NCBI RefSeq assembly: GCF_013201725.1
Contig: NZ_CP053835.1
Coordinates: 248,001 to 312,000, forward strand
Length of the DNA stretch: 64,000 bases
From: Arcobacter defluvii
GTDB lineage: Bacteria > Campylobacterota > Campylobacteria > Campylobacterales > Arcobacteraceae
Reading direction: 5' to 3'
Shown here in pieces: positions 1-8,726 of this stretch. The notes beneath the pieces are model-generated. The model worked only from the letters and a program-made list of their open reading frames with translations. It was not told where the DNA came from and ran no database searches. The position numbers and the translations under genes were made by a program. How positions within the stretch are numbered: the stretch's first letter is position 1; every line of letters starts with the position of its first letter.

Positions 1-108
1 GGTTTTGTTTTCAAAAAAGACTATAAAATAACAATTGAGTTTTTAGATGAAAATGTGGAGTCACAATTAAATAGAGGAAAATTTGAGATAACTAAATATA
101 AAGGATAG
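1..108 (+). CDS. C-terminal end of an unidentified protein (partial)
   Basis: Frame 1 is open from the window edge to a TAG at 106-108, giving 35 residues ending in ITKYKG. The stop lies three bases before the ATG of the next gene, so it is probably the upstream member of the same transcript. Too little is visible to name a family. Confidence 0.6.
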   Translation, partial: GFVFKKDYKITIEFLDENVESQLNRGKFEITKYKG

Positions 109-111
109 ATA

Positions 112-537
112 ATGAAATATCTATTTGTAATTTTGATAATTTTTTCATTTTTAGATGCAAAAATTAATAGAGATAGTCAAAAAGAAGTGGTTATTGATGA
201 TGTTGCAAAACTTATGTGGCTTGATAATATTTCAGTTATTAAAACTTTAAAAAATCATGAAAATGCAGCAAAATATTGTAAAGAAATAACACATTTAGGA
301 TTTAATAATTGGCGATTGCCAAAAGTTGAAGAGTATGAGTTAATAGTTGATAAAACTAATACAAAGACATATATAAATAGAGCATTTAAATATAATGTTC
401 CTGACGGTTATTGGGCAGCAAAAGCTCATTGGAGAACACTTTGGTATTATGCTGATTATATGCATTTTATAAGTGGGACACCGTATTATGATAATCGTAT
501 TAAGAAAAAATATGTTAGATGTGTAAGAGATTATTAA
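112..537 (+). CDS. Secreted DUF1566 (Lcl C-terminal-like) domain protein
   Basis: A 141-residue protein with an N-terminal signal sequence (residues 1-16, hydrophobic and ending in LDAK), so it is probably exported. The body shows the DUF1566 pattern: an LMWLDN block near residue 35, the NNWRLPKVEEYELI block near residue 65, a YWAAK block near 100 and a terminal VRCVRDY. In this family WRLP and the final VRCVR are the hallmarks. The function is unknown; many members are cell-surface or lipoprotein components. It starts 3 bases after the preceding stop and ends 10 bases before the hydrolase gene, so it is part of an operon. Confidence 0.7.
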   Translation: MKYLFVILIIFSFLDAKINRDSQKEVVIDDVAKLMWLDNISVIKTLKNHENAAKYCKEITHLGFNNWRLPKVEEYELIVDKTNTKTYINRAFKYNVPDGYWAAKAHWRTLWYYADYMHFISGTPYYDNRIKKKYVRCVRDY

Positions 538-547
538 AGGATAGAAT

Positions 548-1108
548 TTGAGTAAAAGAGTATTAATACTTCATGGACTTGGAGGAAGTGATTATCCTCA
601 TTGGCAATCACAACTTGCAATGGATTTAATTAAAGAAAATTATGTAGTTTCATTTCCTATATTTCCAAGTAGAAATAACCCAAAGTTAGAAGAATGGAAA
701 GAGTTCTTAAAAAATGAAATAAAACATTTTAAACCTGATATTGTAGTTTGTCACTCTTTGGCAAATATATTATGGTTTCATACATGTGATGAGTTTGATA
801 TAAAACTTGATAAATTGATGCTTGTTGCACCTGTTCGAAATGAAGTTTTAGAAGATGCAAAAACATTTTTTCCATATCCAATAGTAAAAGATTTAAAAGC
901 TTGTGAAATTATAATGGCATCATCAACAAATGATCCTTATATGAGTTTAGAAGAAGCAATTGAACTTCAATCAAAACTAAATATCGGTATGAAGATTATG
1001 GAAAATGCAGGACATATAAATGCTGCTTCTGGATTTGGTAAACTTGATTGTGCACTTGATTGGATAAAACGAGTTGATGAATGTGAAATTAATAAAGAGC
1101 AAAAATGA
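548..1108 (+). CDS. RBBP9/YdeN-family alpha/beta hydrolase
   Basis: A 186-residue protein of RBBP9/YdeN size. The N-terminus has the alpha/beta-hydrolase oxyanion region [12 protein letters not shown]. The nucleophile elbow appears as VVCHSLAN (Ser in H-S-L, with the usual Gly-x-Ser-x-Gly degenerate as in this family). A C-terminal [10 protein letters not shown] carries the likely catalytic His. The substrate is not known. It begins with TTG; no ATG is available at the right place. Its stop overlaps the tsaD start by 4 bases (ATGA), so the two are translationally coupled. Confidence 0.75.
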   Translation: MSKRVLILHGLGGSDYPHWQSQLAMDLIKENYVVSFPIFPSRNNPKLEEWKEFLKNEIKHFKPDIVVCHSLANILWFHTCDEFDIKLDKLMLVAPVRNEVLEDAKTFFPYPIVKDLKACEIIMASSTNDPYMSLEEAIELQSKLNIGMKIMENAGHINAASGFGKLDCALDWIKRVDECEINKEQK

Positions 1109-2106
1109 TTTTAAGTATAGAAAGTAGTTGTGATGATAGTTCTATTTCAATTACAAAAATAGAAACAAATGAATTAATCTATCATAAAAAAATATCTCAA
1201 GAATTACAGCATAGTGTTTATGGAGGAGTAGTTCCAGAGCTTGCAGCTAGGCTTCATATTGAAGCACTTCCTAAAATACTTGAAGAGTGTAAAGAGTATT
1301 TTCCTAAACTTAAAGCAATAGCTGTTACAAATGCTCCTGGTCTTTCTGTTACACTTATGGAAGGTGTAACAATGGCAAAAGCTTTAAGTATTTCTTTAAA
1401 TCTTCCTTTAATTGCAGTAAATCATTTAAAAGGTCATATTTATTCACTTTTTATAGAAAAAGAAGCTGTTCTTCCTATTACTGTTTTATTAGTTTCAGGG
1501 GGACATACACAAATTATTGAAGCAAATAGTTTAACTGATATGAAAGTTATTGCAACTACGATTGATGATAGTTTTGGTGAGAGTTTTGATAAAGTTGCTA
1601 AGATGTTAGGACTTGGTTATCCAGGTGGTCCCGTTGTTCAAGAGTATTCTTTAAAAGGTGATGCAAATAGATTTGAGTTACCAATTCCACTTAGTCAAAG
1701 TCCAAAAATAGAGTTTAGTTATAGTGGACTTAAAAATGCAGTTAGACTTCATATTGAAAAACTTGAAAATAGAGAATTTGGAATTATCGAACAAGATAAA
1801 TATGATATCTGCGCAAGTTTTCAAAAAACAGCAGTTGACCATATTTTGCAAAAACTAAAAAAACAATTTAAACAAGAAGTTCCAAAAAACTTTGCAATTG
1901 TTGGAGGCGCTAGTGCAAATATTTATTTAAGAGCACAAATAGATGAACTTTGCAAAAAGCACAATATGAACTTATATCTTAGTGAACTTAAATATTGTAG
2001 TGATAATGCAGCAATGATTGGACGAGTTGCAGTTGAACAGTACAAAGTAAAAGATTTTATAAGTATAGAAGAAATTGATATACAAACAAGAATAAAGGAG
2101 TTTTGA
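1105..2106 (+). CDS. tsaD: tRNA N6-adenosine threonylcarbamoyltransferase TsaD
   Basis: A 333-residue ASKHA-fold enzyme that transfers threonylcarbamoyl from TC-AMP to A37 of ANN-decoding tRNAs, working with TsaB and TsaE. The sequence opens with [12 protein letters not shown]. It has the metal-binding HxxxH (NHLKGH, His107 and His111), the VSGGHTQ phosphate loop near residue 130, [17 protein letters not shown] and [10 protein letters not shown]. The length is normal for bacterial TsaD. The ATG start overlaps the hydrolase stop, and its TGA shares a base with the ATG of the SUI1-like gene. Confidence 0.95.
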   Translation: MILSIESSCDDSSISITKIETNELIYHKKISQELQHSVYGGVVPELAARLHIEALPKILEECKEYFPKLKAIAVTNAPGLSVTLMEGVTMAKALSISLNLPLIAVNHLKGHIYSLFIEKEAVLPITVLLVSGGHTQIIEANSLTDMKVIATTIDDSFGESFDKVAKMLGLGYPGGPVVQEYSLKGDANRFELPIPLSQSPKIEFSYSGLKNAVRLHIEKLENREFGIIEQDKYDICASFQKTAVDHILQKLKKQFKQEVPKNFAIVGGASANIYLRAQIDELCKKHNMNLYLSELKYCSDNAAMIGRVAVEQYKVKDFISIEEIDIQTRIKEF

Positions 2107-2453
2107 TGAGTTTAGCAGATATGTTATCAAAAGGATTAGGTTCAAAACTTGAAGGAAACAGTCACGATACAGTAAAAGAGGATAAAAAAAATCCCAAAAA
2201 ATCTTCAAATGAATTAATACCAAAAAATCAACATCAACTGGTTTTTACATTTGAGAAAAGAAATGGAAAACCTGTAACTTTAATTGGAAGATTTTATATT
2301 GAAGAGAGTGAGAAAAAAGAGGTTTTAAAACTTCTAAAGAAAAAGCTTGCTTGTGGTGGAGCGATAAATAATGAGTGGCTTGAAATTCAGGGTGATTTTA
2401 AAGATAAAATCAAAGAGATATTAATAAAAGAGAACTGGAAATTTAAAAACTAA
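2106..2453 (+). CDS. SUI1/eIF1-like translation factor
   Basis: About 115 residues. The C-terminal half matches the SUI1/eIF1 (YciH-type) fold: VFTFEKRNGKPVTLIGRF, then KKKLACGGAINNEWLEIQGD, then IKEILIKENW. The N-terminal 40 residues are Lys/Asn-rich and variable. YciH-type proteins influence start-codon fidelity; the exact role in this lineage is not settled. I choose ATG at 2106, overlapping the tsaD stop (TGATG), over a TTG one codon upstream. Confidence 0.8.
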   Translation: MSLADMLSKGLGSKLEGNSHDTVKEDKKNPKKSSNELIPKNQHQLVFTFEKRNGKPVTLIGRFYIEESEKKEVLKLLKKKLACGGAINNEWLEIQGDFKDKIKEILIKENWKFKN

Positions 2454-2471
2454 ATCATTTAAGGAGCTGTT

Positions 2472-3857
2472 ATGCAAAAAATATTTGATGAGGTAAATTC
2501 TTTAGATAAAAGATGCTACGAAGGGTTTTTCTTGAATGAAGATATTTTAATGGAGCATGCAGCTTTTAGTATGTACTCTTACATAGAAAATATCTTTGAA
2601 GAAAATAAATCAGTATTGATTGTTTGCGGAACTGGAAATAATGGAGCTGATGGTTTAGCTCTTGCTAGACTTTTACATAAAAAATTTGATGTAAGTTTAT
2701 ATCTTGCAAGTGAACCAAAATCTTCTATGGCAAAACTTCAATACAAAAGAGTTAAAACTTTAAATATAAAAGAAGTAAATGAACTATTTGAAGCTGATAT
2801 TGTAGTAGATTGTTTGTTTGGAACAGGTTTAAACAAACCACTTAGTGAAAAATATTTAAATCTAATTGATACTTTAAATTCTTATAACTCTTTTAAAATA
2901 GCTTGTGATATTCCAAGTGGAATAAATCATTTTGGACAAATAAACAATTCAACTTTTGAAGCAGATGTTACTATTACTATGGGAGCATTAAAAACTTCGC
3001 TTTTTAGTGATTTTGCAAAAGATTATATTGGTGAAATAATCGTGTCAAATCTTGGTGTTCAAAGAGAGATTTACGAAACACAAACTAATAAATTTTTATT
3101 AGATGAAAGTGATATGAACTTGCCTTTTAGAAATAAAAAAAATTCTCATAAAGGTTCATATGGACATTTAAATGTAGTTGCAGGTTGTAAAAAAGGTGCG
3201 GGAATAATTGCAGCAAAAGCAGCTTTTGGATTTGGAGCTGGACTTGTAAGTGTAGTTTGTCATGAAAATCTTGATTTACCTTATCATATTATGCAAACTC
3301 ATTTTATTAGTGAAAACTGTACAGCAATTGCAATTGGTATGGGTTTAGGAAAATATGAAACAGATGAAATAAGAAAAATTTTAAATAAAGATGTATCAAA
3401 AATAATTGATGCTGATTTATTTTATGATAAATTAATTTGTGAAGTTTTAGACCAAGAAATAGTTTTAACTCCTCATCCAAAAGAGTTTATATCTTTATTA
3501 AAACTTTGTGAAATAGCTGATATATCTGTACAAGAGTTACAAAATAATAGATTTTTATATGTTGAAAAGTTTTGTAAAAAATATCCAAATGTGGTTTTAC
3601 TATTAAAAGGTGCAAATGTAATTATTGCTCAAAGTGAAAAACTTTATGTAAATAGTTTTGGAAGTGCAGTTTTAAGTAAAGGTGGAAGTGGTGATGTTTT
3701 AAGTGGTCTTATAGGTTCTTTATTAGCTCAAGGTTATAAGCCACTTGAAGCAGCAATAAGTGCAAGTTTAGCACATGCTTTTGGTGCTAGAAATTATAAA
3801 AAGAACAATTACTCTTTAATACCTTCTGATTTAATTGAAGAGATTAAAAAATTATGA
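2472..3857 (+). CDS. nnrDE: Bifunctional NAD(P)HX epimerase / ADP-dependent NAD(P)HX dehydratase
   Basis: A 461-residue metabolite-repair enzyme that restores damaged hydrated NAD(P)H. The N-terminal YjeF_N epimerase domain (about 1-200) contains CGTGNNGADGLALARLL, the CLFGTGL block and DIPSGIN. The C-terminal ribokinase-like dehydratase domain (about 210-461) has HKGSYGHLNVVAG, LTPHPKE, LLKGAN and SKGGSGDVLSGLIGSLLAQG. The ATG is preceded by a strong AAGGAG at 2461-2466. The end overlaps cutA by 4 bases. Full length for the fused YjeF type. Confidence 0.93.
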   Translation: MQKIFDEVNSLDKRCYEGFFLNEDILMEHAAFSMYSYIENIFEENKSVLIVCGTGNNGADGLALARLLHKKFDVSLYLASEPKSSMAKLQYKRVKTLNIKEVNELFEADIVVDCLFGTGLNKPLSEKYLNLIDTLNSYNSFKIACDIPSGINHFGQINNSTFEADVTITMGALKTSLFSDFAKDYIGEIIVSNLGVQREIYETQTNKFLLDESDMNLPFRNKKNSHKGSYGHLNVVAGCKKGAGIIAAKAAFGFGAGLVSVVCHENLDLPYHIMQTHFISENCTAIAIGMGLGKYETDEIRKILNKDVSKIIDADLFYDKLICEVLDQEIVLTPHPKEFISLLKLCEIADISVQELQNNRFLYVEKFCKKYPNVVLLLKGANVIIAQSEKLYVNSFGSAVLSKGGSGDVLSGLIGSLLAQGYKPLEAAISASLAHAFGARNYKKNNYSLIPSDLIEEIKKL

Positions 3858-4165
3858 AAGCAATTATAGTTCAAACAACTTGTTCTTCTAAAGAAGAGGC
3901 TAAAAATATAGCAAAGATTTTGATAGAAGAAAAACTTGCAGCTTGTGTACAGTTGAGTGAAATAGAATCCTTATATAATTGGAAAGAAAAATTCTGTAGT
4001 GATAATGAAACACTTTTAAATATAAAAACAAGAAAAGATAATTTTGACAAAATTAAAAGCAAAATATTAGAATTACATAGTTATGATTTGCCTGAAATTA
4101 TTCAACTCGATATTGCAAATGCAAGTGAAGAATATTTAAAATTTATAGGAGAAAATACAATATGA
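3854..4165 (+). CDS. cutA: CutA divalent-cation tolerance protein
   Basis: A 103-residue trimeric ferredoxin-like-fold protein of the CutA1 family. Visible family features are [29 protein letters not shown], the SLYNWKEK strand, [13 protein letters not shown] and [25 protein letters not shown]. The family has been linked to copper tolerance, but its molecular role is unresolved. The gene overlaps its neighbours by 4 bases on both sides (ATGA), so it is translated as part of the nnrDE-cutA-thiG unit. Confidence 0.93.
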   Translation: MKAIIVQTTCSSKEEAKNIAKILIEEKLAACVQLSEIESLYNWKEKFCSDNETLLNIKTRKDNFDKIKSKILELHSYDLPEIIQLDIANASEEYLKFIGENTI

Positions 4166-4941
4166 GTGATATTTTAAAAATAGGTAAATATGAATTTAAT
4201 AGTAGATTAATCGTTGGAAGTGGTAAATATAAAGATTTTCAAACAACTAAAGATGCAACATTAGCTTCAGGAAGTGAGCTAATTACAGTTGCAATTAGAA
4301 GAGTAAATATAACTAATCCAAATGAAGAGAATTTACTAGATTATTTTAAAGATACAAATGTAAAATTATTACCAAATAGTGCAGGGTGTTTCACAGCAGA
4401 AGAAGCAATTACAACTTTTAGACTGATGAGAGAAGCAACAGGAATAGATATTATTAAACTTGAAGTTATTGGTGATGCTCAAAAAACTTTGTATCCAGAT
4501 GTAATTGAAACAATCAAAGCTTGTGAAATCTTAAAAAAAGATGGCTTTACAATCATGGCTTATACAAGTGATGATCCAATTATTGCAAAAAGATTAGAAG
4601 ATGCAGGTGCAGATGCTATTATGCCATTAGCTGCACCAATTGGTTCAGGACTTGGAATCCAAAATAGATATAATATTGCCTTTATTAGAGAAGCTGTAAA
4701 AGTTCCTGTTATTGTTGATGCTGGTGTTGGGTGTGCTTCAGATGCTACAATCGCAATGGAATTAGGTGCAGAAGCTGTTTTAACTAACACAGCGATAGCT
4801 TGTGCCCAAAATCCAATTGCTATGGCAGAAGCAATGAAATATGCAGTAATTGCAGGAAGACTTGGTTATAAAGCAGGAAGAATCCCTAAAAAGCCTTATG
4901 CAACAGCTAGTTCTCCAGTTGATGGGTTGATTCAATTTTAG
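4162..4941 (+). CDS. thiG: Thiazole synthase ThiG
   Basis: A 259-residue TIM-barrel enzyme that condenses deoxyxylulose-5-phosphate, ThiS-thiocarboxylate and dehydroglycine into the thiazole half of thiamine. Family features: [17 protein letters not shown] at the N-terminus, [31 protein letters not shown], then [23 protein letters not shown] and AVLTNTAIA. The imine-forming Lys is in IKLEVI. No other thi gene is adjacent, so it is separated here from thiS/thiH. It is the last gene of the operon before a short gap and the tRNA promoter. Confidence 0.95.
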   Translation: MSDILKIGKYEFNSRLIVGSGKYKDFQTTKDATLASGSELITVAIRRVNITNPNEENLLDYFKDTNVKLLPNSAGCFTAEEAITTFRLMREATGIDIIKLEVIGDAQKTLYPDVIETIKACEILKKDGFTIMAYTSDDPIIAKRLEDAGADAIMPLAAPIGSGLGIQNRYNIAFIREAVKVPVIVDAGVGCASDATIAMELGAEAVLTNTAIACAQNPIAMAEAMKYAVIAGRLGYKAGRIPKKPYATASSPVDGLIQF

Positions 4942-4948
4942 TTATTTT

Positions 4949-4980
4949 GGAGAAATTTTGAAGAATTTTAGAATTTCTCC
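4949..4980 (+). terminator. Hairpin after thiG, weak terminator candidate
   Basis: GGAGAAATT (4949-4957) pairs perfectly with AATTTCTCC (4972-4980) across a 14-nt loop, 7 bases after the thiG stop. No clear U-run follows, so this is a weak terminator or a 3'-end processing stem. Confidence 0.4.
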
Positions 4981-4989
4981 TAAAAACCC

Positions 4990-5018
4990 TTGACAAAGTT
5001 AAATATATTTAATATAAT
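4990..5018 (+). promoter_or_regulatory. Consensus sigma-70 promoter of the tRNA operon
   Basis: TTGACA at 4990-4995 and TATAAT at 5013-5018 are both perfect and separated by 17 bp. The likely start is near 5025, about 30 bases before the first tRNA. A perfect -35 is rare in this window, as expected for a strong stable-RNA promoter. Confidence 0.9.
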
Positions 5019-5056
5019 TCCGTCCACTTTTTGTGAAACTTCAAAAACATTTTTGT

Positions 5057-5134
5057 CGGGGCGTAGCGCAGTCTGGTTAGCGCACCTGGTTTGGGACCAG
5101 GGGGCCGGAGGTTCGAATCCTCTCGCCCCGACCA
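5057..5134 (+). tRNA. tRNA-Pro(TGG)
   Basis: The acceptor stem CGGGGCG (5057-5063) pairs with CGCCCCG (5124-5130), followed by A and an encoded CCA. The anticodon arm CCTGG-TTTGGGA-CCAGG places TGG at positions 34-36. The T-loop is GTTCGAATC. First gene of the tRNA operon. Confidence 0.95.
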
Positions 5135-5155
5135 TTTAATTAATTTAAATCTTGT

Positions 5156-5233
5156 GGTAGGTATAGCTCAGTCGGTTAGAGCATCGGGTTGTGGTTCCGA
5201 GGGTCGTGGGTTCGAGCCCCATTACCTACCCCA
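5156..5233 (+). tRNA. tRNA-His(GTG)
   Basis: GTAGGTA (5157-5163) pairs with TACCTAC (5223-5229). The extra G-1 (5156) faces discriminator C73, a histidine identity feature. The anticodon arm TCGGG-TTGTGGT-TCCGA gives GTG. CCA is encoded at 5231-5233. Confidence 0.95.
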
Positions 5234-5246
5234 TTTATTTTTTATT

Positions 5247-5323
<77 letters not shown>

Positions 5324-5369
5324 CTTTTTGGTTTAGGTTTACCATCTAAATCTTTTTTTGAAAAATTAT

Positions 5370-5454
5370 GCGGATGTGGTGAAATTGGTAGACACGCCAG
5401 ACTTAGGATCTGGTGCCTCACGGTGTGGAAGTTCGAGTCTTCTCATCCGCACCA
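5370..5454 (+). tRNA. tRNA-Leu(TAG), integration site of the island
   Basis: An 85-nt class II tRNA with long variable arm. GCGGATG (5370-5376) pairs with CATCCGC (5444-5450). The anticodon arm CCAGA-CTTAGGA-TCTGG gives TAG, and CCA is encoded. Its last 17 bases plus one flanking base form the left copy of the 18-bp att repeat, so the integrated element preserves a complete tRNA. Confidence 0.95.
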
Positions 5455-5455
5455 C
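5438..5455 (+). repeat. attL, 18-bp direct repeat at tRNA-Leu 3' end
   Basis: TCTTCTCATCCGCACCAC is identical to 17868-17885. It covers the T-arm side, acceptor stem and CCA of tRNA-Leu. The match stops abruptly on both sides. Confidence 0.9.
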
Positions 5456-5507
5456 CTTTTAAAAATCCCCCTTTTTTCGGTATCTTCAAAGACTTTTAAA
5501 AATCTTG

Positions 5508-5534
5508 GTGTCATTTGAGTGTCAATCAGTGTCA
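5508..5534 (+). promoter_or_regulatory. Putative integrase arm-type sites, left end
   Basis: Three GTGTCA direct repeats begin at 5508, 5519 and 5529, so they are 11 and 10 bp apart, one helical turn each. They lie between attL and the integrase 3' end. The same motif recurs at the right end. Tyrosine integrases of this type use such arm sites; binding here is inferred. Confidence 0.55.
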
Positions 5535-6632
5535 AAAACTTTCATTAAATATTTTTCCAAAGTTCCTATTTTTATTAGGAATATATTTTGAATAAACTTC
5601 AAGTGTCATTTTAGTTGAAGAATGTCCAGCAATTTTACTAACATAATTTACATCTTCCCCACTTGAAATCATTGTTGAACAAAATGTGTGTCTTGTATTA
5701 TGTATCTTTCTATATGGAATATCTGATTTTTCTAAATCTTTTTTCCAGTAATTTCCTCTAATTTTTGAAATATCCCAAAAATGAGTTCCCTCATTATTTA
5801 TAAATACATAAGAATTTTGTTTTCCAGTTATTTTAAATTGACTTTTTAGAAAAGGTATTAAACTATCAATAATTGGAATAGTTCTAAATGAATCCCATTT
5901 TGGAGAACCAATTACACCTCTTCCAACTTGTGATTTAATTTCAATAGTTTTATTAAAAAAATCTACATTTTTCCATTCTAAACCTATTGCTTCTCCACCT
6001 CTTACTCCTGTTGTAAATAAAAACATATAAAAGTTTTTCATTTGTTGATTTTCACAATTAGAAATTAACTTTTGAATTTGTTCCATAGTAAAAGGTTCAA
6101 TATCTTCAACATCTTTAACTCTATTTCTAGTTGATAATTGACTTGCTAGTCTAATTGGATTTTTTGAAACAATTTCATCTCTCATTGCGTCTTCATACAT
6201 TGTTGAAAGTATTCCTCTAACCCCTTTTATGGTTTTAATAGCATACCCTTGTTCAATCATTTTATTCTGCCATAAAGTTATGTCAGTTCCTTTTATAGTA
6301 TCAATTTTTTTATTCCCAAAAATAGGTTTTAAATGTTTCTCATATTTACTTTTATAATCATTTTGTGTAAATGTTTTTCTGTTTGAACTTTGAAGTTCAA
6401 AAGATTTTTTCATACATTCATCAACTGTTGGCATTATATTTTTAAAGAACTCCCCACTTATAATTTTATAGTGTAATTTGGGTATTATTGATTTTTCTGC
6501 TAATTTTTTATTAGCAGGTGTATTGTCAAGGTTTAAAGGTTTTCTATATCTAATTCCATTATGAGTGAAATCAACCCATAGAGTTTCTTTAAAACCATCT
6601 TTATTTTTTGATTTTTTCACATATAGTTTCAT
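5532..6632 (-). CDS. int: Tyrosine recombinase / site-specific integrase
   Basis: A 366-residue integrase that would catalyse insertion and excision at tRNA-Leu. It has an N-terminal arm-binding domain (about 1-60, IRYRKPLNLDNTPANKKLAE), a SAM-like core-binding domain (about 70-170) and a C-terminal catalytic domain. The catalytic residues seen are Arg in TTGVRGGEAIGLEW, the HNTRHTFCS box (H-x-x-R), His in IAGHSS and the nucleophile Tyr in LEVYSKYIP. The ATG is at 6632. The 3' end overlaps the third GTGTCA repeat beside attL, the usual position for an element integrase. Confidence 0.93.
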   Translation of the reverse strand: MKLYVKKSKNKDGFKETLWVDFTHNGIRYRKPLNLDNTPANKKLAEKSIIPKLHYKIISGEFFKNIMPTVDECMKKSFELQSSNRKTFTQNDYKSKYEKHLKPIFGNKKIDTIKGTDITLWQNKMIEQGYAIKTIKGVRGILSTMYEDAMRDEIVSKNPIRLASQLSTRNRVKDVEDIEPFTMEQIQKLISNCENQQMKNFYMFLFTTGVRGGEAIGLEWKNVDFFNKTIEIKSQVGRGVIGSPKWDSFRTIPIIDSLIPFLKSQFKITGKQNSYVFINNEGTHFWDISKIRGNYWKKDLEKSDIPYRKIHNTRHTFCSTMISSGEDVNYVSKIAGHSSTKMTLEVYSKYIPNKNRNFGKIFNESF

Positions 6633-6717
6633 TGTGTGTTTCCCTTTTTTTGTTTAACCACAAATCAACCATAAATACTTTGTAATTATAATTGAAATTA
6701 GGCTAAATTAGACTTAG

Positions 6718-7050
6718 TTAAGCGGCTATAGAAGAAATTATTTCTTCTATAGTAGTATCAATTTGGTTTTTCATATAATCATTGTTAGAAGTAATTCCCA
6801 TAACCCATTTATCAAGGGATTCTTTGTCAAACATTCTTTTTCTTTCAACTTGGTAATAATGAATATTTACAATGAACTCACCTTTTTTAACCATAAAATC
6901 AATAGAATCTTTTGAATAACCTAAATAGTGAGCAGTTTCAGTTGTTGATAACCATCTTTTCTCAACTCTATTTTCTATTTTTTCATTTAATTGTAAAAGT
7001 AGTTTATAAATATTAGGAATTTGCTCTAATGCTTCTAAATTTATATTCAT
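6718..7050 (-). CDS. Small HTH protein, excisionase/MerR-like
   Basis: A 110-residue protein. The segment RWLSTTETAHYLGYSKDSIDFMVKKGEF (about 33-60), followed by YYQVERKRMFDKESLDKWV, has the layout of HTH_17/excisionase DNA-binding domains: a winged helix recognising 'which column, which row'. It lies between int and the methyltransferase and overlaps the latter by 4 bases (ATGA), so the two are co-translated. A recombination directionality factor is the likely role, inferred from domain and position. Confidence 0.65.
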   Translation of the reverse strand: MNINLEALEQIPNIYKLLLQLNEKIENRVEKRWLSTTETAHYLGYSKDSIDFMVKKGEFIVNIHYYQVERKRMFDKESLDKWVMGITSNNDYMKNQIDTTIEEIISSIAA

Positions 7051-8639
7051 AATATTTCTCTTGTATTGATTACTGAACCAGTCATAAATACTTCATATTT
7101 TGTATCTATTGTTCCACCTTTTTCATTTTTTGAATTTGTTGATTTTCTCCCAAGAGCTTTAACTTTTAAGCCATAATCTAAACAATACTTACCTATAAGA
7201 GGATGAGAATAATTAAAATATGAAATATCTCCTTTTACTAGGGCTAAATCTTTTAATAATTCCTCATGGTTAAAGTTATCTCCATATTTTCCATAGTTTG
7301 CAACACAACCACCTAAAATTTTATTCATTTTAGAAGCAATTTTATTTTTTTCTTTTTCAGTAGATACTTCAAGAAATTGCTTGTTTAATTCAGCTCTTTG
7401 TTTTTCAAATTCTGAAATAGTCAAATGACATTCATTAAAATATGGAGGGTCAAAAGTTGTATGAGTATCTTCTTTTTTACTGTTTTTTTTCAGTATTTCT
7501 TTATAATCTTTATTTTCAATTCTAACATTTACAGAATTGTATAAAAAGTTATATAATTCAACTTTTCCCACAAAATTAAAATATCTATCAAATTTGTTTA
7601 AATCTTTTGGAACGCTAAAAGTTGTTGAACCATCTTCTTTTGTTTTATAATTTCCTCCAAAATTATTGTTTAATAAAAAAAGTAGAATTGAAGAAGTTAA
7701 TGTGCTTCTGTTTTTTCCCTCTTTATTTACTCTGTAATTAAAAATCTTTTCAAGTCTTTTAATGAATAAATTTGTATCTTTATATGTTGCTTCAAACATA
7801 TTAGTTTTTTGAAATAGTTTTTGAATGAAGAAAGAAATATTTTTTAAAATATTTTTATTCTCACTTTTAGATTTAACATGATTATTTAAACAAGCAATAG
7901 CAGGATTTAAATCATTTAAAATAACTTTGATATCATTTTCTTTTATTACACTATATGAAGAATAAAAACTTCCAACCCCTCCCATAAATGGGTCTACAAA
8001 TTTTGTGATAGTTTTTGAAGTAGTAAGTTCTTTTAAATGTAAATTTATAAATGAGTAAAATTTCTTTTTCCCTCCACATAAAGCATATAAAGTATGTAAT
8101 GACATTTTATTGAAACTAAAAAATTTAGAATTCTTTTTAGCATAATCAATAAGGGCATTATTTGATAAGTTATTTATTCTAAAAATTACATTTTTATCAT
8201 TTGTATAAGATAAAAGTGAAAATATATAAAATAGATTAAAGAATAAATCTACTGCTGAATTTCTATGTTCAAATAATATTTCTTTTAACCTTATTTCATT
8301 AATTTTTTTATCATTTATAACTTCTTTTCTAATAATATCATTCTTAGGTTTTAAGATATTTTCTAATTTAGCATTAAGTAAATTGATATATAATCTCAAC
8401 TCTTTTAAGTTTTCAGTTTTTTTCATATCTTCAATAATAGGATATATAAAATCTAATTTTGTATTTGGATTTATTTCATTCAAATTTTTAAATAAGGTAG
8501 ATAATGGTTTTTGAATAGAATCATTATCAATATTAGAAAATGGATTTAGTTCCTTTTCTATATATTCAGTTATTTTTGTTTTTTTATGCTTTGTTTCTGC
8601 ATACACATTAATTGGTTTTTTGTTTTGAATTGTTTTCAC
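7047..8639 (-). CDS. Orphan D12-class (Dam-like) adenine-N6 DNA methyltransferase
   Basis: A 530-residue protein, long for the Dam family (about 270-330). Residues 1-180 are an unrecognised Lys/Asn-rich extension. The remainder has FVDPFMGGVGSFYSSY (SAM-binding motif I, DPFxGxG form), NDLNPAIACLNNH (acidic motif II) and TTFDPPYFNECH (catalytic DPPY). The C-terminus ends with YFNYSHPLIGKYC. No restriction endonuclease gene is adjacent, so it may protect the element or act as a solitary regulator. It starts at GTG 8639 with AAAGGA seven bases upstream. A 10-bp inverted repeat overlaps this ribosome binding site. Confidence 0.8.
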   Translation of the reverse strand: MKTIQNKKPINVYAETKHKKTKITEYIEKELNPFSNIDNDSIQKPLSTLFKNLNEINPNTKLDFIYPIIEDMKKTENLKELRLYINLLNAKLENILKPKNDIIRKEVINDKKINEIRLKEILFEHRNSAVDLFFNLFYIFSLLSYTNDKNVIFRINNLSNNALIDYAKKNSKFFSFNKMSLHTLYALCGGKKKFYSFINLHLKELTTSKTITKFVDPFMGGVGSFYSSYSVIKENDIKVILNDLNPAIACLNNHVKSKSENKNILKNISFFIQKLFQKTNMFEATYKDTNLFIKRLEKIFNYRVNKEGKNRSTLTSSILLFLLNNNFGGNYKTKEDGSTTFSVPKDLNKFDRYFNFVGKVELYNFLYNSVNVRIENKDYKEILKKNSKKEDTHTTFDPPYFNECHLTISEFEKQRAELNKQFLEVSTEKEKNKIASKMNKILGGCVANYGKYGDNFNHEELLKDLALVKGDISYFNYSHPLIGKYCLDYGLKVKALGRKSTNSKNEKGGTIDTKYEVFMTGSVINTREIL

Positions 8640-8674
8640 TTTCAGTCCTTTGTATTTTTGATTTGACTGAAAGT
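8638..8674 (-). promoter_or_regulatory. Inverted repeat over the methyltransferase ribosome binding site
   Basis: ACTTTCAGTC (8638-8647) and GACTGAAAGT (8665-8674) form a perfect 10-bp inverted repeat with a 17-bp spacer. In the methyltransferase mRNA the 3' arm covers the end of the AGGA and reaches the GTG start, so folding would hide the start. As DNA it could be an operator between the divergent genes. Confidence 0.5.
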
Positions 8675-8726
8675 CTAGTTATTGTAAAATCTCACAAGTA
8701 TCAACTAAAAATTAAAATGGAAAACA

